From Sphingobium fuliginis (GTDB lineage Bacteria > Pseudomonadota > Alphaproteobacteria > Sphingomonadales > Sphingomonadaceae): a stretch of DNA of 64,000 nucleotides. Shown piece after piece: positions 17,198 through 26,780 of this stretch; position 1 is the first letter of the stretch; each line of letters opens with the position of its first letter. The stretch covers positions 124,001 through 188,000 of the forward strand of contig NZ_SEON01000009.1 of the NCBI RefSeq assembly GCF_004152845.1, given 5' to 3'. Under the pieces are notes generated by a model. That model saw only the letters and a program-made list of their open reading frames with translations, did no database searches and had not been told where the DNA came from. The translations under genes were made by a program, and so were the position numbers.

Positions 17198-17628
17198 CGC
17201 TTGCCGGTGGGCTTCGGCCCGTCATCGAACACATGGCCCAGATGGCCGCCGCAGCGGGCGCAATGCACCTCCGTTCGCGGATAGCCCAGTTCGAAATCGC
17301 GCGAAGTGCCGACGGCGCGGGGCAGCGGCGCCCAGAAGCTGGGCCAGCCCGTGCCGCTGTCGAACTTGGTCTTCGAGCTGAAAAGCCGTTGCCCGCAACC
17401 GGCGCACGCGAAGATACCGGTGCGATGTTCCTTGTTGAGGGGACTGGTGAAGGGATATTCGGTCGATCGCTTGCGCAGCACCTGATAGGCGGGCGGGCTC
17501 AGGCGCTTGCGCCATTCGGCATCGCTGAGCGTGAAGGGATAGGCGGCGGCCCTGCCCAGCCCAGCCTGCCAGAGGACGATCGTCGTTGCGGCACAGCCGC
17601 CCATGCCCAGAAAGCGCCGCCGGTTCAT
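17155..17628 (-). CDS. msrB: Peptide-methionine (R)-S-oxide reductase, Tat-exported
   Basis: MsrB repairs the R-form of methionine sulfoxide. The 157-residue product begins MNRRRFLGMGG followed by a hydrophobic stretch and AAA, a twin-arginine signal, so the enzyme should act in the periplasm. The catalytic domain has zinc-binding CAGC and CARC, the core DSGTGWPSFW, GHLGHVFDDGP and the catalytic cysteine in RYCMNG (Cys146). A start four codons upstream (17640) is also possible. It overlaps the converging membrane-protein gene by 43 bases. Confidence 0.92.
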   Translation of the reverse strand: MNRRRFLGMGGCAATTIVLWQAGLGRAAAYPFTLSDAEWRKRLSPPAYQVLRKRSTEYPFTSPLNKEHRTGIFACAGCGQRLFSSKTKFDSGTGWPSFWAPLPRAVGTSRDFELGYPRTEVHCARCGGHLGHVFDDGPKPTGKRYCMNGVALAFVAG

Positions 17629-17647
17629 GGGCCCCGCCATAGCAGGG

Positions 17648-18838
17648 TCAGCCTGTCGCGCTTCTGAACAGCTGCTTCCACCAGCCGCCGCCCGATTTCA
17701 GCACATGGCGGCGGAACAGCAGCACGCCGATGCGGATGATGAGGCCGACCCAGAGCATCTGCCAGGCTATGGCCAGGAGATGGGGCCAGAGCGTGTCCAC
17801 CTGCGCCGCGCGGGCGATCATGGCGAAGGGGGAGGAGAAGGGCAGGATCACCGCCGCGACCTCCGGCGGCGATCCCATCTTGTCGACGGCATAGGTGGCG
17901 AAGAAGAAGATCAGCATCTGCCCCATGGTCACGGGCATGTTGAGCGTCTGCACCTCCCGCACGGTCGCCGCCTGCGCGCCGATGCCCAGGAAGAGGGAAC
18001 CGAGCAGCGTATAGGCCATGGCGAAATAGATGACGGCCAGCATCAGGAAGAGGGGCCAGCCGATGGCGGGCTCCGGCAGGCTGACGCCAGGGGTCTTCAG
18101 CGCCAGGAACACGCAGAAGGCGGTCCCGCCCCAGAAGAGGATGCCGACGAAGCTCATCGCCAGCATCGCCATCAGCTTGCCCAGGAAGATCGCATCGACC
18201 GGCACGGCGGCGGCGAGGATCTCTATGATCTTGTTGGTCTTTTCCTCGACCAGATTGGACAGGATCATGCCCGCGAGCAGGATGGTGAGGAAGAAGACGA
18301 CGATCTGCGCGATCCGGCCGATCACCAGCCTGCCCTGGGTCTGCGCGCCGACGCTGGTGGCGACCTGTTGCGCCTCCACCTGGACCATGTGCAGCGACTT
18401 TTCGGCCACGGCGGCGCTGGCGAGCAGGCTGATGTCCCCTTCCAGCCGCCGGATGTCCTGCGGCTGGCCGGTCATCACCGGCCGGGCGGGCGATCCCGAC
18501 ACGATCACCATGACGTCCGCATTCGCCCCGGCCAACTGAACGCGGGGCGCGGGAGACAGCGGCACGCGGCGCAGCGCCGGCAGCGCCTGCGGCCCCATGC
18601 GCTCCGCCAGCCGGGCATGGGCGCGCTCCATCCGCGCCGCATCGGCGGGGGACATGGCGACGCCGACGACCGGGCGCAGGTCGGTCGTCGAAATCTTGTC
18701 GCCCAGCCCGCCGAACGCCATGCCGATGACGATCGGGAACAGCGGGCCCAGCAGGAAGAAGATGAAGGTGCGCGACAGCACCACGGCGGTGAAATCCCGC
18801 CGGGCGATGACGAAGGCGGCGCGCATCAATTCGGTCAT
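17648..18838 (-). CDS. ABC-2 type exporter permease (NatB-like)
   Basis: The 396-residue protein has one N-terminal helix (about 22-42, FIFFLLGPLFPIVIGMAFGG) and a long extracytoplasmic segment (about 45-175). A cluster of five helices with IVVFFLTILLAGMILSNLVE and EEKTNKIIEILAAAVP follows, the NatB/ABC-2 signature. The start at 18838 (GGAGG upstream) overlaps the stop of the ATPase gene as ATGA, so the two are translationally coupled. NatAB-type exporters move Na+, drugs or lipids. The substrate is not evident. Confidence 0.88.
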   Translation of the reverse strand: MTELMRAAFVIARRDFTAVVLSRTFIFFLLGPLFPIVIGMAFGGLGDKISTTDLRPVVGVAMSPADAARMERAHARLAERMGPQALPALRRVPLSPAPRVQLAGANADVMVIVSGSPARPVMTGQPQDIRRLEGDISLLASAAVAEKSLHMVQVEAQQVATSVGAQTQGRLVIGRIAQIVVFFLTILLAGMILSNLVEEKTNKIIEILAAAVPVDAIFLGKLMAMLAMSFVGILFWGGTAFCVFLALKTPGVSLPEPAIGWPLFLMLAVIYFAMAYTLLGSLFLGIGAQAATVREVQTLNMPVTMGQMLIFFFATYAVDKMGSPPEVAAVILPFSSPFAMIARAAQVDTLWPHLLAIAWQMLWVGLIIRIGVLLFRRHVLKSGGGWWKQLFRSATG

Positions 18839-19791
18839 GCCGCTTCCTCCCTCTGCTGGTCGTCCTCCATCTGCCGGGCGGCCGCCTCGCCCGCAATGGC
18901 GACGAAGGCGTCGTGCAGGCCGGGGCGTTCGATCGACAGGCTTTCTATCCCGGCGTTGCCGTCGAGCAGGGCGCGCAGCAGCGGTTCTATGCCCTCCTGC
19001 GGCAGGGCGAAATGCCAGGTTCCATCCTGCGCCATGGTTTCGGCGGGCAGGGCGCGGCGCCAGCCGCCATCGCTGGCGCGGGTGCGCAGGCGCACCTGCG
19101 GGCGCAGCCGGTTGCGGGCGTCGTCCACCGTGCCCTCGAAGCGGACGCGGCCGCCCGCGACGATGGCGACCCGCTCGCACAGCCGTTCGGCATGGGCGAT
19201 GACATGGGTGGAGAACAGCACCGTGACGCCGCGCCGGGCCTGATCCCGGATCAGCGCCTCCAGCTTGCCCTGGTTGAAGGCGTCGAGGCCGGAAAAGGGT
19301 TCGTCCAGCACGATCAGGCGCGGTTCGTGAACGATGGTGCCGAAAAGCTGCACGGTCTGGGCCATGCCCTTCGACAATTGGCGGATCGGCTTTTCGGCGG
19401 AGGCGCCCATGCCATAGTCCGCCAGCATGGCGCGGGCGCGTTCCCGCCCGATCCTGAGCGGCAGGCCACGCAGCGCGCCCATGAAGGCGATGGCTTCGAA
19501 CGCCTTCATCGAAGGATAGAGGCCGCGTTCCTCCGGCAGATAGCCGACATTGCGCGCCTGGCGCAGCGGCGCGGGATCGCCCAGCAGGCTGCGATGCCCC
19601 TCATCGGGATCGATGATGCCGAGCAGCGTGCGCAGCATCGTCGTCTTGCCCGCGCCATTGGGGCCCAGAATGCCGTAGATCGACCCGGCGGGCACCGCGA
19701 TGTCGATGCCGTCCACCGCCCGGAAATCACCGAATGTCTTGACAAGACCACGCCCTTCGACGGCATAGGTCGGTTGAGGAGCCCCGATCAT
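18835..19791 (-). CDS. ABC transporter ATP-binding protein (NatA-like)
   Basis: The 318-residue ATPase has Walker A GPNGAGKTT, a Q-loop in GYLPEERGLYPSM, a signature segment IRQLSKGMAQ (LSKG rather than LSGG) and Walker B LIVLDEPFSGLD with H-loop STHV. The YLPEERGLYP motif and the DUF4162-like tail (after about residue 210) are typical of NatA-type exporters. It pairs with the permease immediately downstream. I chose the ATG at 19791 (AGAGG upstream). An upstream in-frame ATG at 19815 would overlap the divergent queG start. Confidence 0.9.
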   Translation of the reverse strand: MIGAPQPTYAVEGRGLVKTFGDFRAVDGIDIAVPAGSIYGILGPNGAGKTTMLRTLLGIIDPDEGHRSLLGDPAPLRQARNVGYLPEERGLYPSMKAFEAIAFMGALRGLPLRIGRERARAMLADYGMGASAEKPIRQLSKGMAQTVQLFGTIVHEPRLIVLDEPFSGLDAFNQGKLEALIRDQARRGVTVLFSTHVIAHAERLCERVAIVAGGRVRFEGTVDDARNRLRPQVRLRTRASDGGWRRALPAETMAQDGTWHFALPQEGIEPLLRALLDGNAGIESLSIERPGLHDAFVAIAGEAAARQMEDDQQREEAA

Positions 19792-19813
19792 CGGCCTCTG
19801 ATAGTCGCATCGC

Positions 19814-20857
19814 ATGCCAACGCAAAACGAAACCTTGGAACAGCGGCTTAAGGCCGAAGCGTTGCGGCTGGGCTTCGCCGCCTGCGCCATAGCGCCCGCC
19901 AATGCGGCGCCGCGTTCGGCCGAAAGGCTGCGACAATGGCTGGACGCCGGCCATCATGGCGAGATGCTGTGGATGGAGGAGCGCGCCGGGCAGCGCGGAT
20001 CGCCGCAAGGGCTCTGGCCGGACGTGCGCAGCGTCGTCATGCTGGGGATGAGCTATGCGCCGGGGCGCGATCCGCTGGCGCTGGCGGATGTGCCGGACCG
20101 GGGGCGGATTTCGGTCTATGCGCAGGGACGCGACTATCATGACGTGGTCAAGAAGGGGTTGAAGGCCCTCGCCCGCTGGCTGGTTGAGCAGCATCCCGGC
20201 GCGCTCAAGGTCTTTGTCGATACCGCCCCGGTGATGGAAAAGCCGCTGGCGGAGGCTGCGGGTCTGGGCTGGCAGGGGAAGCACAGCAATCTCGTCAGCC
20301 TTGCGCATGGAAGCTGGCTGTTCCTGGGGGCGATCTACAGCGAGATCGCGCTGGCGCCCGATGCGCCGGAGAAGGACCATTGCGGCAGTTGCACCGCCTG
20401 TCAGGCGGCCTGCCCCACCGACGCCTTTCCCGCGCCCTATATGGTCGACGCGCGCCGGTGCATTTCCTACCTGACCATCGAGCATAAAGGGCCGATACCG
20501 GAGGAGTTTCGAGCCGGGATCGGCAATCGCATCTATGGCTGCGACGATTGTCTGGCCGTCTGTCCGTGGAACAAGTTCGCGGACGCGGCGGCGGCGAACC
20601 GCGCCTTTATCGGGCGGGCGGAGCTGGCGGCCCCGGAACTGGGCGACCTGCTGGCGCTGGACGATGCGGGCTTTCGCGAGATTTTCTCAGGCTCCCCCAT
20701 CAAGCGGATCGGACGGAACCGGATGGTGCGCAATGCCGCCATCGCGGCGGGGAACAGTGGCGACAGGCGGTTGGCGGGCCGGTTGCGGGCGCTGGTGGCG
20801 GACGACGATCCGGTGGTGGCGGAGGCGGCTCGCTGGGCGCTGGAACGGCTGGCCTAG
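19814..20857 (+). CDS. queG: Epoxyqueuosine reductase
   Basis: QueG performs the last step of tRNA queuosine synthesis using cobalamin and two [4Fe-4S] clusters. The 347-residue product has the reductase N-terminal domain ([38 protein letters not shown]). The two ferredoxin-like cysteine sets are [12 protein letters not shown] (near 190-201) and [10 protein letters not shown] (near 239-248). A C-terminal HEAT-like helix pair follows ([20 protein letters not shown]). The need for cobalamin is notable beside the cobST genes elsewhere in the window. It is divergent from the ABC exporter genes. Confidence 0.95.
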   Translation: MPTQNETLEQRLKAEALRLGFAACAIAPANAAPRSAERLRQWLDAGHHGEMLWMEERAGQRGSPQGLWPDVRSVVMLGMSYAPGRDPLALADVPDRGRISVYAQGRDYHDVVKKGLKALARWLVEQHPGALKVFVDTAPVMEKPLAEAAGLGWQGKHSNLVSLAHGSWLFLGAIYSEIALAPDAPEKDHCGSCTACQAACPTDAFPAPYMVDARRCISYLTIEHKGPIPEEFRAGIGNRIYGCDDCLAVCPWNKFADAAAANRAFIGRAELAAPELGDLLALDDAGFREIFSGSPIKRIGRNRMVRNAAIAAGNSGDRRLAGRLRALVADDDPVVAEAARWALERLA

Positions 20858-20886
20858 CGCTTGTCCTGTTCAAGCGCATGAACGGG

Positions 20887-20907
20887 GCTCCCGCCTTCCG
20901 CGGGAGC
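20887..20907. terminator. Hairpin between converging queG and the lipoprotein gene
   Basis: GCTCCCGC (20887-20894) and GCGGGAGC (20900-20907) form an 8-bp stem with a CTTCC loop, 30 bases after queG and 24 bases beyond the end of the minus-strand gene. No T run follows. It also resembles the stem of dispersed extragenic palindromes in this window. Confidence 0.4.
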
Positions 20908-20930
20908 GCCTCCCTCTCCCATCGAAAAGA

Positions 20931-21305
20931 TCATTTCGCCTGCAAGGCGGCAGAACAACTTGCGGGGTCGACGTCCGTGCCCGTGGGCGTACGCGCATCG
21001 ACATGGGTGACGAGCGGCTCCTTCCCCTGCGGCGGCAGGTAGAGATAGGCGTCCAGCACGCAGCGGCCATTGGCGAATTGCAGCTTGCGCATGGTGCTTT
21101 CGCGAATGTCGAGCCGGGGTTGGCCGAACAGGTGCATGAGCTGCTTCGCGTCCGATCCGATCAGCGGACCGGGGCGGGTGAAGGCGCTGGCCGGGGGACC
21201 GGCGGGCGGACGGGCGATCTGGGTCGCGGGCGGCGGCACGACACCTCCGCAAGCCGCGAGGGTCAAGAGCGAAGCCAGGACGAGCGCCGGATGAGGACGG
21301 GTCAT
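20931..21305 (-). CDS. Small lipoprotein, function unknown
   Basis: The 124-residue product has a lipoprotein signal (ALVLASLLTLAACGG, lipobox LAAC). A Pro/Ala-rich stretch and a domain with IGSDAKQLMHLFGQPRLDIR and CVLDAYLYLPPQG follow. The pattern of a short lipidated linker plus LFGxPxxxR resembles small SmpA/BamE-like or OmpA-linker lipoproteins, but I cannot assign a family. Its ATG overlaps the stop of the EI24-type gene (ATGA), suggesting coupled expression. Confidence 0.78.
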   Translation of the reverse strand: MTRPHPALVLASLLTLAACGGVVPPPATQIARPPAGPPASAFTRPGPLIGSDAKQLMHLFGQPRLDIRESTMRKLQFANGRCVLDAYLYLPPQGKEPLVTHVDARTPTGTDVDPASCSAALQAK

Positions 21306-21982
21306 GGCATGTTCCTTCGGGCACCGTGCAGCATGTGGACCGCCATAGCCGCGCTCCAGATCGGTGCAAGCAGGTTGAGCAGCGGCACGAGGAAGATCAG
21401 CGCCGAAGCGAGGCCCATGAGCCACCGGCTGCCGCGCGGGATCGGCGGCAGGTCGGGATGGCGGGGCTCGACCATGTCGGCCATGTCCCGGCCAAGCAGG
21501 GCGGCGTTCAGGATCAGGAACAGGCCCAGCGTGCCGATGCCGGTCGCCAGCAGCAGCAGATAGGCCGTCAGGGCAAGCAGGTTCCAGCCGACGGTCCGCA
21601 GGATGGAGCGCAGCGCGAAACGAAGGCTGCGGCCCCAGCCGACCGGCCGGGCGCGGGCGGCCGCCGCGGGGTAGCTGTCCCGTTCTACGGCAATGACGAT
21701 GTCGTCGGCAAAGAGGCTCATGATCGCCATGGCGGTGGCGCGGAACAGCAGCCAGCCGGCGGCGATCACGCCGATGGCGGTCGCGGTCGCCTCCGCCACC
21801 CCGCCCCAGCCCGCGCCCGGCATCCAGCCATAATGCAGGCGGGCGGCGTGGATGCCGGTCCACAAGGCGGCGGCGAGGACCGCGAAGGCGAGCAGGGTCA
21901 GGAGCAGCGTCCTGAACAGCAGCCGGAGGGCGGCACCGTGGAAGATGGAAGGGAATGCGCGAAGGACGGCGGCAAGGACCAT
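21302..21982 (-). CDS. EI24 domain-containing membrane protein (CysZ-like)
   Basis: The 226-residue protein has about five hydrophobic helices and the EI24/CysZ-like pattern FADDIVIAVERDSYP and LRFALRSILRTVGWNLLAL, then LGRDMADMVEPRHPDL and WLMGLASALIFLVPLLNLLA. CysZ proteins import sulfate in enterobacteria, but most alphaproteobacterial EI24 proteins are uncharacterised. Position upstream of a small lipoprotein gives no sulfur context, so a transport role is only a possibility. Confidence 0.85.
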   Translation of the reverse strand: MVLAAVLRAFPSIFHGAALRLLFRTLLLTLLAFAVLAAALWTGIHAARLHYGWMPGAGWGGVAEATATAIGVIAAGWLLFRATAMAIMSLFADDIVIAVERDSYPAAAARARPVGWGRSLRFALRSILRTVGWNLLALTAYLLLLATGIGTLGLFLILNAALLGRDMADMVEPRHPDLPPIPRGSRWLMGLASALIFLVPLLNLLAPIWSAAMAVHMLHGARRNMP

Positions 21983-22092
21983 GACACCGCTATTCCCGCC
22001 CTGGCGCGCAGCGTCAATCAGCGCCGTTGCGCAGCGCGCCCCGGATCGGTAGAGACGGCGGGATTTTTCCCCTTATTCACGAAGGATTTTGC

Positions 22093-23094
22093 GTGACCGC
22101 TGCTGCCCCCACGCTTGATGTTGTCGCCATCGGCAATGCCATTGTCGACGTGCTCGCCCGGAGCGACGACGCTTTCCTGGCCGAACATGCGCTGACCAAG
22201 GGCGGCATGCAGCTGATCGACGCGGAAACGGCGGAAAGCCTTTATGCCGACATGGGCGCGGGCAAGGAGATCAGCGGCGGATCGGCGGCGAACACGCTGG
22301 CGGGGCTGGCCGCGCTGGGCAAGAAATGCGGCTTCATCGGGCAGGTCAATGACGACCAGTTGGGCGCCGTCTTCGCCCATGACGTGCGCGCGCTCGGCAT
22401 ACGCTACGATACGCCGGCGATGCAGGGCGACGTTCCGACGGCCCGCTGCCTGATCCTGGTGACGCCCGATGCGCAGCGGACGATGAACACCTTCCTGGGG
22501 GCGTCGCAGTTCCTGCCCGAGACGGCGCTGGACCTGGACCTTATCCGTTCCGCGTCTATCCTCTATCTCGAAGGCTATCTCTGGGATCCGGAGCAGCCGC
22601 GCGCGGCGATGCGCGCCGCCATCGACGCGGCGCGGGGCGCGGGGCGGAAGGTCGCCTTCACCCTGTCGGACAATTTCGTGATCGACCGCCATCGCGCCGA
22701 CTTCATCGACCTGATCGACCAAGGGCTGATCGACATCCTCTTCTCCAATGAAGGCGAAATCCAGTCGCTGGCCGGGGTGCATGATTTCGACGCCGCCGTG
22801 GCCGCCATCGCCGCGAAAGTGCCGGTGCTGGTCTCGACCCGCAGCGAAAAGGGCGCGATCGCCATGGTCGACGGCGTGCGGTACGAAGCGCATGCGGCGC
22901 CGGTGGCCGAAGTGATCGACACGACCGGTGCGGGCGACCTGTTCGCGGCGGGTTTCCTGGCGGGCCATCTGGAAGGGCTGGAGGTCGAGAAGTGCCTGAA
23001 GCTGGGGGCGGCGGCGGCGGCCGAAGTAATCTCCCACTGGGGCGCGCGGCCGGAGGACGACCTGAAGGCGATCCGGGCGAAGACGCTGGGGTAA
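22093..23094 (+). CDS. PfkB-family sugar/nucleoside kinase, adenosine kinase-like
   Basis: GTG 22093 is preceded by AAGGA at good spacing, giving 333 residues. A longer frame from 22027 lacks this. The ribokinase fold is clear: VVAIGNAIVDVLARSDDAFL, GGSAANTLAGLAALG and ILYLEGYLWDPEQP. The anion hole with catalytic Asp is DTTGAGD (about 276-282). Close relatives in alphaproteobacteria are annotated adenosine kinase, which phosphorylates adenosine to AMP. The sequence alone does not exclude another sugar or nucleoside substrate. It is monocistronic with its own terminator. Confidence 0.88.
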   Translation: MTAAAPTLDVVAIGNAIVDVLARSDDAFLAEHALTKGGMQLIDAETAESLYADMGAGKEISGGSAANTLAGLAALGKKCGFIGQVNDDQLGAVFAHDVRALGIRYDTPAMQGDVPTARCLILVTPDAQRTMNTFLGASQFLPETALDLDLIRSASILYLEGYLWDPEQPRAAMRAAIDAARGAGRKVAFTLSDNFVIDRHRADFIDLIDQGLIDILFSNEGEIQSLAGVHDFDAAVAAIAAKVPVLVSTRSEKGAIAMVDGVRYEAHAAPVAEVIDTTGAGDLFAAGFLAGHLEGLEVEKCLKLGAAAAAEVISHWGARPEDDLKAIRAKTLG

Positions 23095-23100
23095 GATGGG

Positions 23101-23129
23101 AGGCCGGGCGAAAGTCCGGCCTTTTCCTT
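23101..23129 (+). terminator. Intrinsic terminator after the PfkB kinase gene
   Basis: AGGCCGG (23101-23107) pairs with CCGGCCT (23116-23122) around GCGAAAGT, followed by TTTCCTTT. The hairpin begins seven bases after the stop. Confidence 0.72.
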
Positions 23130-23133
23130 TGCG

Positions 23134-24654
23134 TCAGGCCGGCTTCTGCTTTCGGAACAGCGCGCGGTCGTCGGGGCCGAACCCCCAGCGCCAGATGACG
23201 AAGCCGTAGACGCCGAGGATGGTGAAGACGCCGAAGACAAGCTCCACCCACTCGAAATGAGGTGGCAATGCGACGAAAGCCGCGCCAACGATGCAGGCGA
23301 CGCCGGAAGCGCTGAGCAACGGCCAGCGCCAGGCGTTGACCCTGGCGCCCAGCAGGTTCGACAGCAGGCGCGCCTTGACCAGCGCACTGACGCCCAGCGC
23401 TATGCTGAGCGCCAGCGCAGGCGCGGCGGCGATGGCCATGTCGTGCAGGCCCAGGCGCCGCGCCACGAAGATCAGAGCGAAGCTGAGCGCCGCTTGAAGC
23501 CCGATCATCAGCAGCGAGATCATCAGATTGCGGTGCCGCGCGATATAGACCAGCGCCGATTCGCTGACCACGGCGGTCGCCGCCACGACTTCGGCCAGCA
23601 GCAGGAAGGCGAGCGCGCCCGTTCCGCCGACGAAATGCGGACCGACCAGCCCCATCACCGCTTCGCCCGGAATGCCGAGCGCAAGCGCGATGCCCGCCTG
23701 CGCCGCGATGATCCAGAAGCCGACCTGGCTCACCTGCCGCGCTATGGCGGTGAGATTGCCCTCCGAAAGATTGCGGGTGATGACCGGGCCCAGGATCGGG
23801 TCGAAGCTGGTCTTCAGTTTCTGGGGCAGGGAGGCGACCTGTTGCGCCACATAATAGATGCCGACGACGGCCGGGCTGACGAACAGGCCGAGGATCGCCA
23901 TGTCCAGCCGGCGCGACCCCCATTCCACGCCGTCCGCCGCCGCCAGCGGCAGATTGCGGCGCGCCAGCCGCCACAGCCGTCCGAAATCCGGGCGCCAGCC
24001 ATAGGGAATGCCGTAATGGCGGGTCATCGGAATGATCGAGGCGACCAGCGCGGCGATCATCGAGACCACATAGGAGAGGATCAGGCCGTCGCGGGTCGAA
24101 TAATAAGCGAAGCCGAAGGCGCCGATGCTGATCGCCCAGGGTTCGATGATGGACCGGGCCCGCACCGTGGCGCCGATGTCGAAGCGATAGGCGCAGGCGG
24201 CCAGCGCCACGTCGGACCCGGCGACCGCGATCACGATCAGGGCGAGCAGGCGGTCGAGGCCGTTGATGCCGCTGTTCGGGAACATGGCCTGGGGGAAGGC
24301 GACCAGGAGCGCGCTGCCGATCAGGGAGGCGATCAGCGTCACCACCATGGCGTCGGTCACGACATGGCTGTGCGGCCGCTCGGTCTGGGCGAGCGCGCCC
24401 GCAAGGCCGCGTTTCAGGCCGAGCGTCGCGAGCTGGGCGACGAACTCCACCACCAGCACCGCATAGGCGAAGCGGCCCAGCGCGTCGGCGCCATACCAGC
24501 GGCCGGCGATGAACAGGAACGGCAGGCGCGCCGCGAGGCGGAGCAGGAAACCGAACACATTGGTCCGTCCACCCTTGGCGAGCGCCGCAATATCGTCCTG
24601 CTGCGCGGGAGAGGCCCCTTCAGCCGCCAAAGAATTATGATCCCCCTGTGACAT
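23134..24654 (-). CDS. Polysaccharide/oligosaccharide flippase, Wzx-type (MOP superfamily)
   Basis: The 506-residue protein has 12-14 hydrophobic helices across most of its length and the usual start GRTNVFGFLLRLAARLPFLF. It continues with GADALGRFAYAVLVVEFVAQ, WGSRRLDMAILGLFVSPAVV and YYVAQQVASLPQKLKTSFDP, a pattern seen in polysaccharide-export flippases. Such proteins translocate undecaprenyl-linked repeat units across the inner membrane. No glycosyltransferase cluster is adjacent; the nearest sugar-module genes are at 13.4-17.2 kb. ATG 24654 is preferred over the TTG one codon upstream. Confidence 0.85.
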   Translation of the reverse strand: MSQGDHNSLAAEGASPAQQDDIAALAKGGRTNVFGFLLRLAARLPFLFIAGRWYGADALGRFAYAVLVVEFVAQLATLGLKRGLAGALAQTERPHSHVVTDAMVVTLIASLIGSALLVAFPQAMFPNSGINGLDRLLALIVIAVAGSDVALAACAYRFDIGATVRARSIIEPWAISIGAFGFAYYSTRDGLILSYVVSMIAALVASIIPMTRHYGIPYGWRPDFGRLWRLARRNLPLAAADGVEWGSRRLDMAILGLFVSPAVVGIYYVAQQVASLPQKLKTSFDPILGPVITRNLSEGNLTAIARQVSQVGFWIIAAQAGIALALGIPGEAVMGLVGPHFVGGTGALAFLLLAEVVAATAVVSESALVYIARHRNLMISLLMIGLQAALSFALIFVARRLGLHDMAIAAAPALALSIALGVSALVKARLLSNLLGARVNAWRWPLLSASGVACIVGAAFVALPPHFEWVELVFGVFTILGVYGFVIWRWGFGPDDRALFRKQKPA

Positions 24655-24717
24655 CAATGCTGTCGCGTCATTTTGTGGAGCCGGACTGTAGCAACAAATG
24701 ATGATAGGGCGATGAAT

Positions 24718-25704
24718 TTATTCGGCGCGCAGCGGACGGGCGAGCAGCGCATCCATCACCTGGGCGAGCGGCGCGGCATCTTCCAGCAGGGCGCAGACCG
24801 CCTCGACCACGGGCATTTCGACATGGGCGGCGCGGGCGGCTTCCCGCAGCACGGGCGCGGTAAAGGCCCCTTCCGCGACGGTCCGGCGGTTGGCCAGCAG
24901 ATCGCTGGCAGCCCGCCCCTCCCCCAGCCCCTTGCCGAGCGAGAAGTTGCGGCTGTTGGTCGAGGAACAGGTAAGGACGAGATCGCCCAGTCCGGAAAGG
25001 CCAGCCAGCGTTTCGGCGCGGGCGCCCCTGGCCAGACCGAAGCGGGTCATTTCGGCAAAGCCCCGGCTGATCAGCGAGGCGCGGGCATTGAGGCCCAGGC
25101 CCGCGCCCTCCGCGACGCCGCAGGCGATCGCGAGGACGTTCTTCACCGCCCCGCCAATCTCCGCGCCGACGACATCGTCGGACAGATAGGGGCGGAAGGC
25201 AGGCCGCGCAATGCGGCCCGCAATCTTCGCGGCAAGAGCGGCGTCGGCGCAGGCGAGGGTGATCGCGGTGGGCAGGCCCCTGGCGACCTCATGCGCGAAG
25301 GTCGGCCCCGAAAGGACGGCGATGGGCGAGGTCGGCTGCGCTTCCATCGCCACCTCGGACATCAGCAGGCTGGTGCCCGCCTCGATCCCCTTGGAACAGA
25401 GGACGAGCGGCGTGCCCGCCGGCGCCTGCGCCACGACGGTGCGCAGATGCTGGGCAGGGCTGACGATCAGCAGCAGATCGCGGTCGGCCATGGCGGCCAT
25501 GTCGCCGGTCGCCTCGATCGAGGCGCTGAGCGGGATATGGGGCAGGTAGAGCGGGTTCTGGCGGTCGCCGTTGACCGCCGCCACGACTTCGGGTTCCAGC
25601 GCCCAGAGGCGGACATGCCGGCCGTCCGCCGCCAGCGTCTGGGCCAGCGCGGTGCCCCAGGCGCCTGCTCCGATGACGCCTGCCTTCAGGGAGGGAGCCT
25701 TCAT
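24718..25704 (-). CDS. gpsA: Glycerol-3-phosphate dehydrogenase [NAD(P)+]
   Basis: GpsA makes sn-glycerol 3-phosphate from dihydroxyacetone phosphate for phospholipid synthesis. The 328-residue product has the NAD(P) motif [46 protein letters not shown] and the catalytic lysine in [34 protein letters not shown] follows. The ATG at 25704 overlaps the tsaD stop as ATGA, so the two are coupled, an arrangement seen in several alphaproteobacteria. Confidence 0.96.
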   Translation of the reverse strand: MKAPSLKAGVIGAGAWGTALAQTLAADGRHVRLWALEPEVVAAVNGDRQNPLYLPHIPLSASIEATGDMAAMADRDLLLIVSPAQHLRTVVAQAPAGTPLVLCSKGIEAGTSLLMSEVAMEAQPTSPIAVLSGPTFAHEVARGLPTAITLACADAALAAKIAGRIARPAFRPYLSDDVVGAEIGGAVKNVLAIACGVAEGAGLGLNARASLISRGFAEMTRFGLARGARAETLAGLSGLGDLVLTCSSTNSRNFSLGKGLGEGRAASDLLANRRTVAEGAFTAPVLREAARAAHVEMPVVEAVCALLEDAAPLAQVMDALLARPLRAE

Positions 25705-26735
25705 GCTTTCACTCCTGCGCCGCGCGCCTTTTCCGCGCCGGGGTCCAGCGGCCAGCGCGGGCGCGCCGGGACCGTGAGGTCGTCGATAAGGCCCGCCGCA
25801 TAGCGTTCCGCCCCGGCCCACGCGATCATCGCCGCATTGTCCGTGCAGAGCCAGAGCGGCGGCGCGACAAAGGGCAGATCATGCTTTGCGGCGAGCGCTT
25901 CCAACGCGGCGCGGATCGACTGGTTGGCGGCGACGCCCCCCGCGACGACGAGGGCGGTGATGTCCTGAAGGCCCGCCAACTGCCGCTCGGTGCGGTCGAT
26001 CAGGCAGTCGATGACGGCCTGCTGGAAGCTGGCGGCGATGTCCTCGGTCGAATATCGGCCGGACTGGGCCGCGCGCATGACCGCGCTCTTGAGGCCGGCG
26101 AAGGAGAAATGCGGCTCGGCGGTGCCGACCAGCGGGCGTGGCAGGGGAACGGCCCTCGAATTGCCATCGGCGGCGGCCTTCTCCACCGCCGGTCCACCGG
26201 GATAGCCCAGTCCGAGCAGCTTGGCGGTCTTGTCGAAGGCCTCGCCGCTGGCGTCATCGATGGTGGTGGCCAGGCGGGCATAGTCGCCCGGCCCCCGCAC
26301 ATGCAGCAACTGGCAATGGCCGCCCGACACCAGCAGCAGCAGATAGGGGAATTGCAGCGTCGGATCGGCCAGGCGCGGCGAAAGGGCATGGCCTTCCAGG
26401 TGGTTGACCGCGATCAGGGGCTTGTTCGCGGCATGGGCGAGCGCCTTGCCGGTGACGAGGCCGACCATCACGCCGCCGATCAGGCCGGGGCCGGCGGTGG
26501 CGGCGATCACGTCCACATCGGCAAGCGTGAGGTCGGCGTCCTTCAGCGCCGCCTCTATCAAGGGCGAAAGCGCCTCGACATGGGCGCGGGCAGCGATTTC
26601 CGGGACGACGCCGCCATAGGGGCGATGCGCCTCCTCCTGCGTGGCGAGGCGGTGGGCCAGGATCCTGCCCTCCGCCGTCACCAGCGCCGCCGCGGTTTCG
26701 TCGCAGCTTGATTCCAGGCCGAGGATGATCGTCAT
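25701..26735 (-). CDS. tsaD: tRNA N6-threonylcarbamoyladenosine synthase component TsaD
   Basis: TsaD transfers the threonylcarbamoyl group to A37 of ANN-decoding tRNAs with TsaB/C/E. The 344-residue product from ATG 26735 (GGAAG upstream) has [29 protein letters not shown] and the metal-binding [13 protein letters not shown]. It also has [31 protein letters not shown] and [16 protein letters not shown] 26747 is a weaker alternative start. It is divergent from hemC, with about 45 bases between starts, and is followed by gpsA. Confidence 0.96.
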   Translation of the reverse strand: MTIILGLESSCDETAAALVTAEGRILAHRLATQEEAHRPYGGVVPEIAARAHVEALSPLIEAALKDADLTLADVDVIAATAGPGLIGGVMVGLVTGKALAHAANKPLIAVNHLEGHALSPRLADPTLQFPYLLLLVSGGHCQLLHVRGPGDYARLATTIDDASGEAFDKTAKLLGLGYPGGPAVEKAAADGNSRAVPLPRPLVGTAEPHFSFAGLKSAVMRAAQSGRYSTEDIAASFQQAVIDCLIDRTERQLAGLQDITALVVAGGVAANQSIRAALEALAAKHDLPFVAPPLWLCTDNAAMIAWAGAERYAAGLIDDLTVPARPRWPLDPGAEKARGAGVKA

Positions 26736-26780
26736 TGCCGCTTCCATCTAATGCCCGCGATCATTAGAGCAAGCGGGATC

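Noticed and set aside
22027-22092. Upstream ATG start for the PfkB kinase
   Set aside because: GTG 22093 has AAGGA at ideal spacing and starts the protein where the family normally begins.
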